Origin: Opitutus sp. GAS368
GTDB taxonomy: Bacteria > Verrucomicrobiota > Verrucomicrobiia > Chthoniobacterales > Chthoniobacteraceae
Direction of reading: 5' to 3'
Length of the DNA stretch: 35,062 bases
NCBI GenBank assembly: GCA_943329925.2
Contig: CALQFT020000016.1
Location: 1-35,062 of the forward strand
A program made the translations under genes and the position numbers. Shown here piece after piece: positions 34,408 to 35,062 of this stretch. Under the pieces are notes generated by a model. It had not been told where the DNA came from and searched no databases. It saw only the letters and a program-made list of their open reading frames with translations. Position 1 is the stretch's first letter. The number at the start of each line of letters is the position of its first letter.

Positions 34408-35062
34408 CAGCTCTTGGAACATTTTATGGAATCGGTGTCGGACCGGGGGAGCCCGGATTGCTCCCTGTTGCCGCGTGGGAAGTTGTCCAGATGTGCGATG
34501 CCATTTTTGTTCCGCGTGCGACTTCACAAGAGGCCTCCACCGCGAAGCAATGTCTGCCAAAGCACAACATTGCAGCGGAGCGGTTTCACGAGGTTGAATT
34601 TGATATGTCACGTGACCATCGTGCGCTTGAGTCGCGTTACACGGCCATGGCGGCTGAGATCGCGGTTTTGCTGAGACAGGGAAAGTCCGTGGCGTACCTG
34701 ACCCTCGGGGACTCCATGACGTACTCCACTTTTAACTACGCACTGCGTGCCGTGCGTGCGATTTGCCCCGAGGCTCCATGGAAGGTGTTTCCTGGTGTGA
34801 CTAGTTTTGCGGCGCTCGCAGCGGCGACGGGCCAGACTCTTGGGGAGGGGAAGGAGCGTGTACAAATTCTTCCATGCCCTGAAGATATGGATGTCCTCGC
34901 AAGGGTGATTGGCTTTAATCACCTAGTGGTTCTTATGAAAGTCGGTCATCGCCTGCCTGGCGTGCTGGCGTTACTTCAGCGGATGAACCTTCTGGAGTAC
35001 TGCGTCTTGGGGAGCAGGGTAGGAATGCCCGATGAAGTGTTGGTCGCCGACCTTCGTGGTGC
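34404..35062 (+). CDS. cbiL: Cobalt-precorrin-2 C20-methyltransferase, C-terminally cut by the window
   Basis: The frame opens at ATG 34404 (ATGA overlap with cbiD) and stays open to the window end, 219 full codons. It reads MTALGTFYGIGVGPGEPGLL, the SAM-binding start of the tetrapyrrole methyltransferases, then YLTLGDSMTYSTFNYAL and KVFPGVTSFAALAA, which are the CbiL/CobI pattern; LVVLMKVG follows. CbiL adds the C20 methyl, the step straight after cobalt insertion. About 15-25 residues are probably missing. Confidence 0.9.
   Translation, partial: MTALGTFYGIGVGPGEPGLLPVAAWEVVQMCDAIFVPRATSQEASTAKQCLPKHNIAAERFHEVEFDMSRDHRALESRYTAMAAEIAVLLRQGKSVAYLTLGDSMTYSTFNYALRAVRAICPEAPWKVFPGVTSFAALAAATGQTLGEGKERVQILPCPEDMDVLARVIGFNHLVVLMKVGHRLPGVLALLQRMNLLEYCVLGSRVGMPDEVLVADLRG

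Overview
The window looks like a chromosomal segment of a Verrucomicrobiota-type bacterium (PVC superphylum). The main pointers are a very long GreA with a ~470-residue N-terminal extension (a form known from Chlamydiae and Verrucomicrobia), a DUF5069 protein, a Gram-negative envelope gene set (type II secretion-type GspF/GspG, DsbD) and genes with few clear Shine-Dalgarno sites. The assignment is inferred from protein character only. No tRNA, rRNA, insertion sequence, phage gene or CRISPR array was seen.

Layout: (1) 1-71, minus: the first codons of metH (B12-dependent methionine synthase), with a leader hairpin; a small glycosyltransferase-like gene diverges from it at 294-977. (2) 1000-5918, minus: a housekeeping run greA-eno-ftsB-like-prfB. 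prfB is two frames joined by the classical autoregulatory +1 frameshift. (3) 5949-8243, plus: a copper-exporting P-type ATPase, divergent from greA. (4) 8288-11559, minus: DUF5069 - gspF - unknown exported protein - gspG. (5) 11684-12500, plus: a VOC-fold protein and a Fur/Zur-family regulator. (6) 12526-16367, minus: gpsA and plsY (phospholipid precursor synthesis, overlapping by ATGA), then dsbD. (7) 16509-19446, plus: a zinc-type ABC transporter of four genes, including an unknown 143-aa protein; a Fur-family-like direct repeat lies just upstream. (8) 19636-22224, plus: an unlisted 59-aa membrane protein, a tandem-domain molybdate-type binding protein and a ModB-like permease; no ModC ATPase follows. 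(9) 22356-22553: rpsU (bS21) with a strong SD and a strong intrinsic terminator. (10) 22791 to the window end, plus: a cobalamin riboswitch followed by a tightly overlapping anaerobic-type B12 operon: cobT, cobS, cobU, a cobC-cobQ fusion, cbiB, cobO, cbiA, cbiE, a cbiX-cbiC fusion, cbiD, and cbiL running off the end.

How it works together: the B12 operon encodes cobalt insertion and several corrin ring methylation steps (CbiX, CbiL, CbiD, CbiE, CbiC), side-chain amidation and adenosylation (CbiA, CobO, CobQ), aminopropanol-arm attachment (CobC, CbiB) and nucleotide-loop assembly (CobU, CobS, CobT). It is headed by a B12-sensing RNA, and a B12-consuming enzyme (MetH) begins at the other end of the window. 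CbiF, CbiG, CbiH, CbiJ and CbiT are not present here and may lie downstream.

The least ordinary items are the two enzyme fusions in the B12 operon (one with an A8 slippery run at the junction from which a -1 shift would release CobC alone), the small-membrane-protein/tandem-ModA pair joined by a TTGA overlap, a nine-base tandem repeat coding (Asn-Pro-Glu)7 inside the second ModA domain, and the Fur-family-like operator before the zinc transporter.
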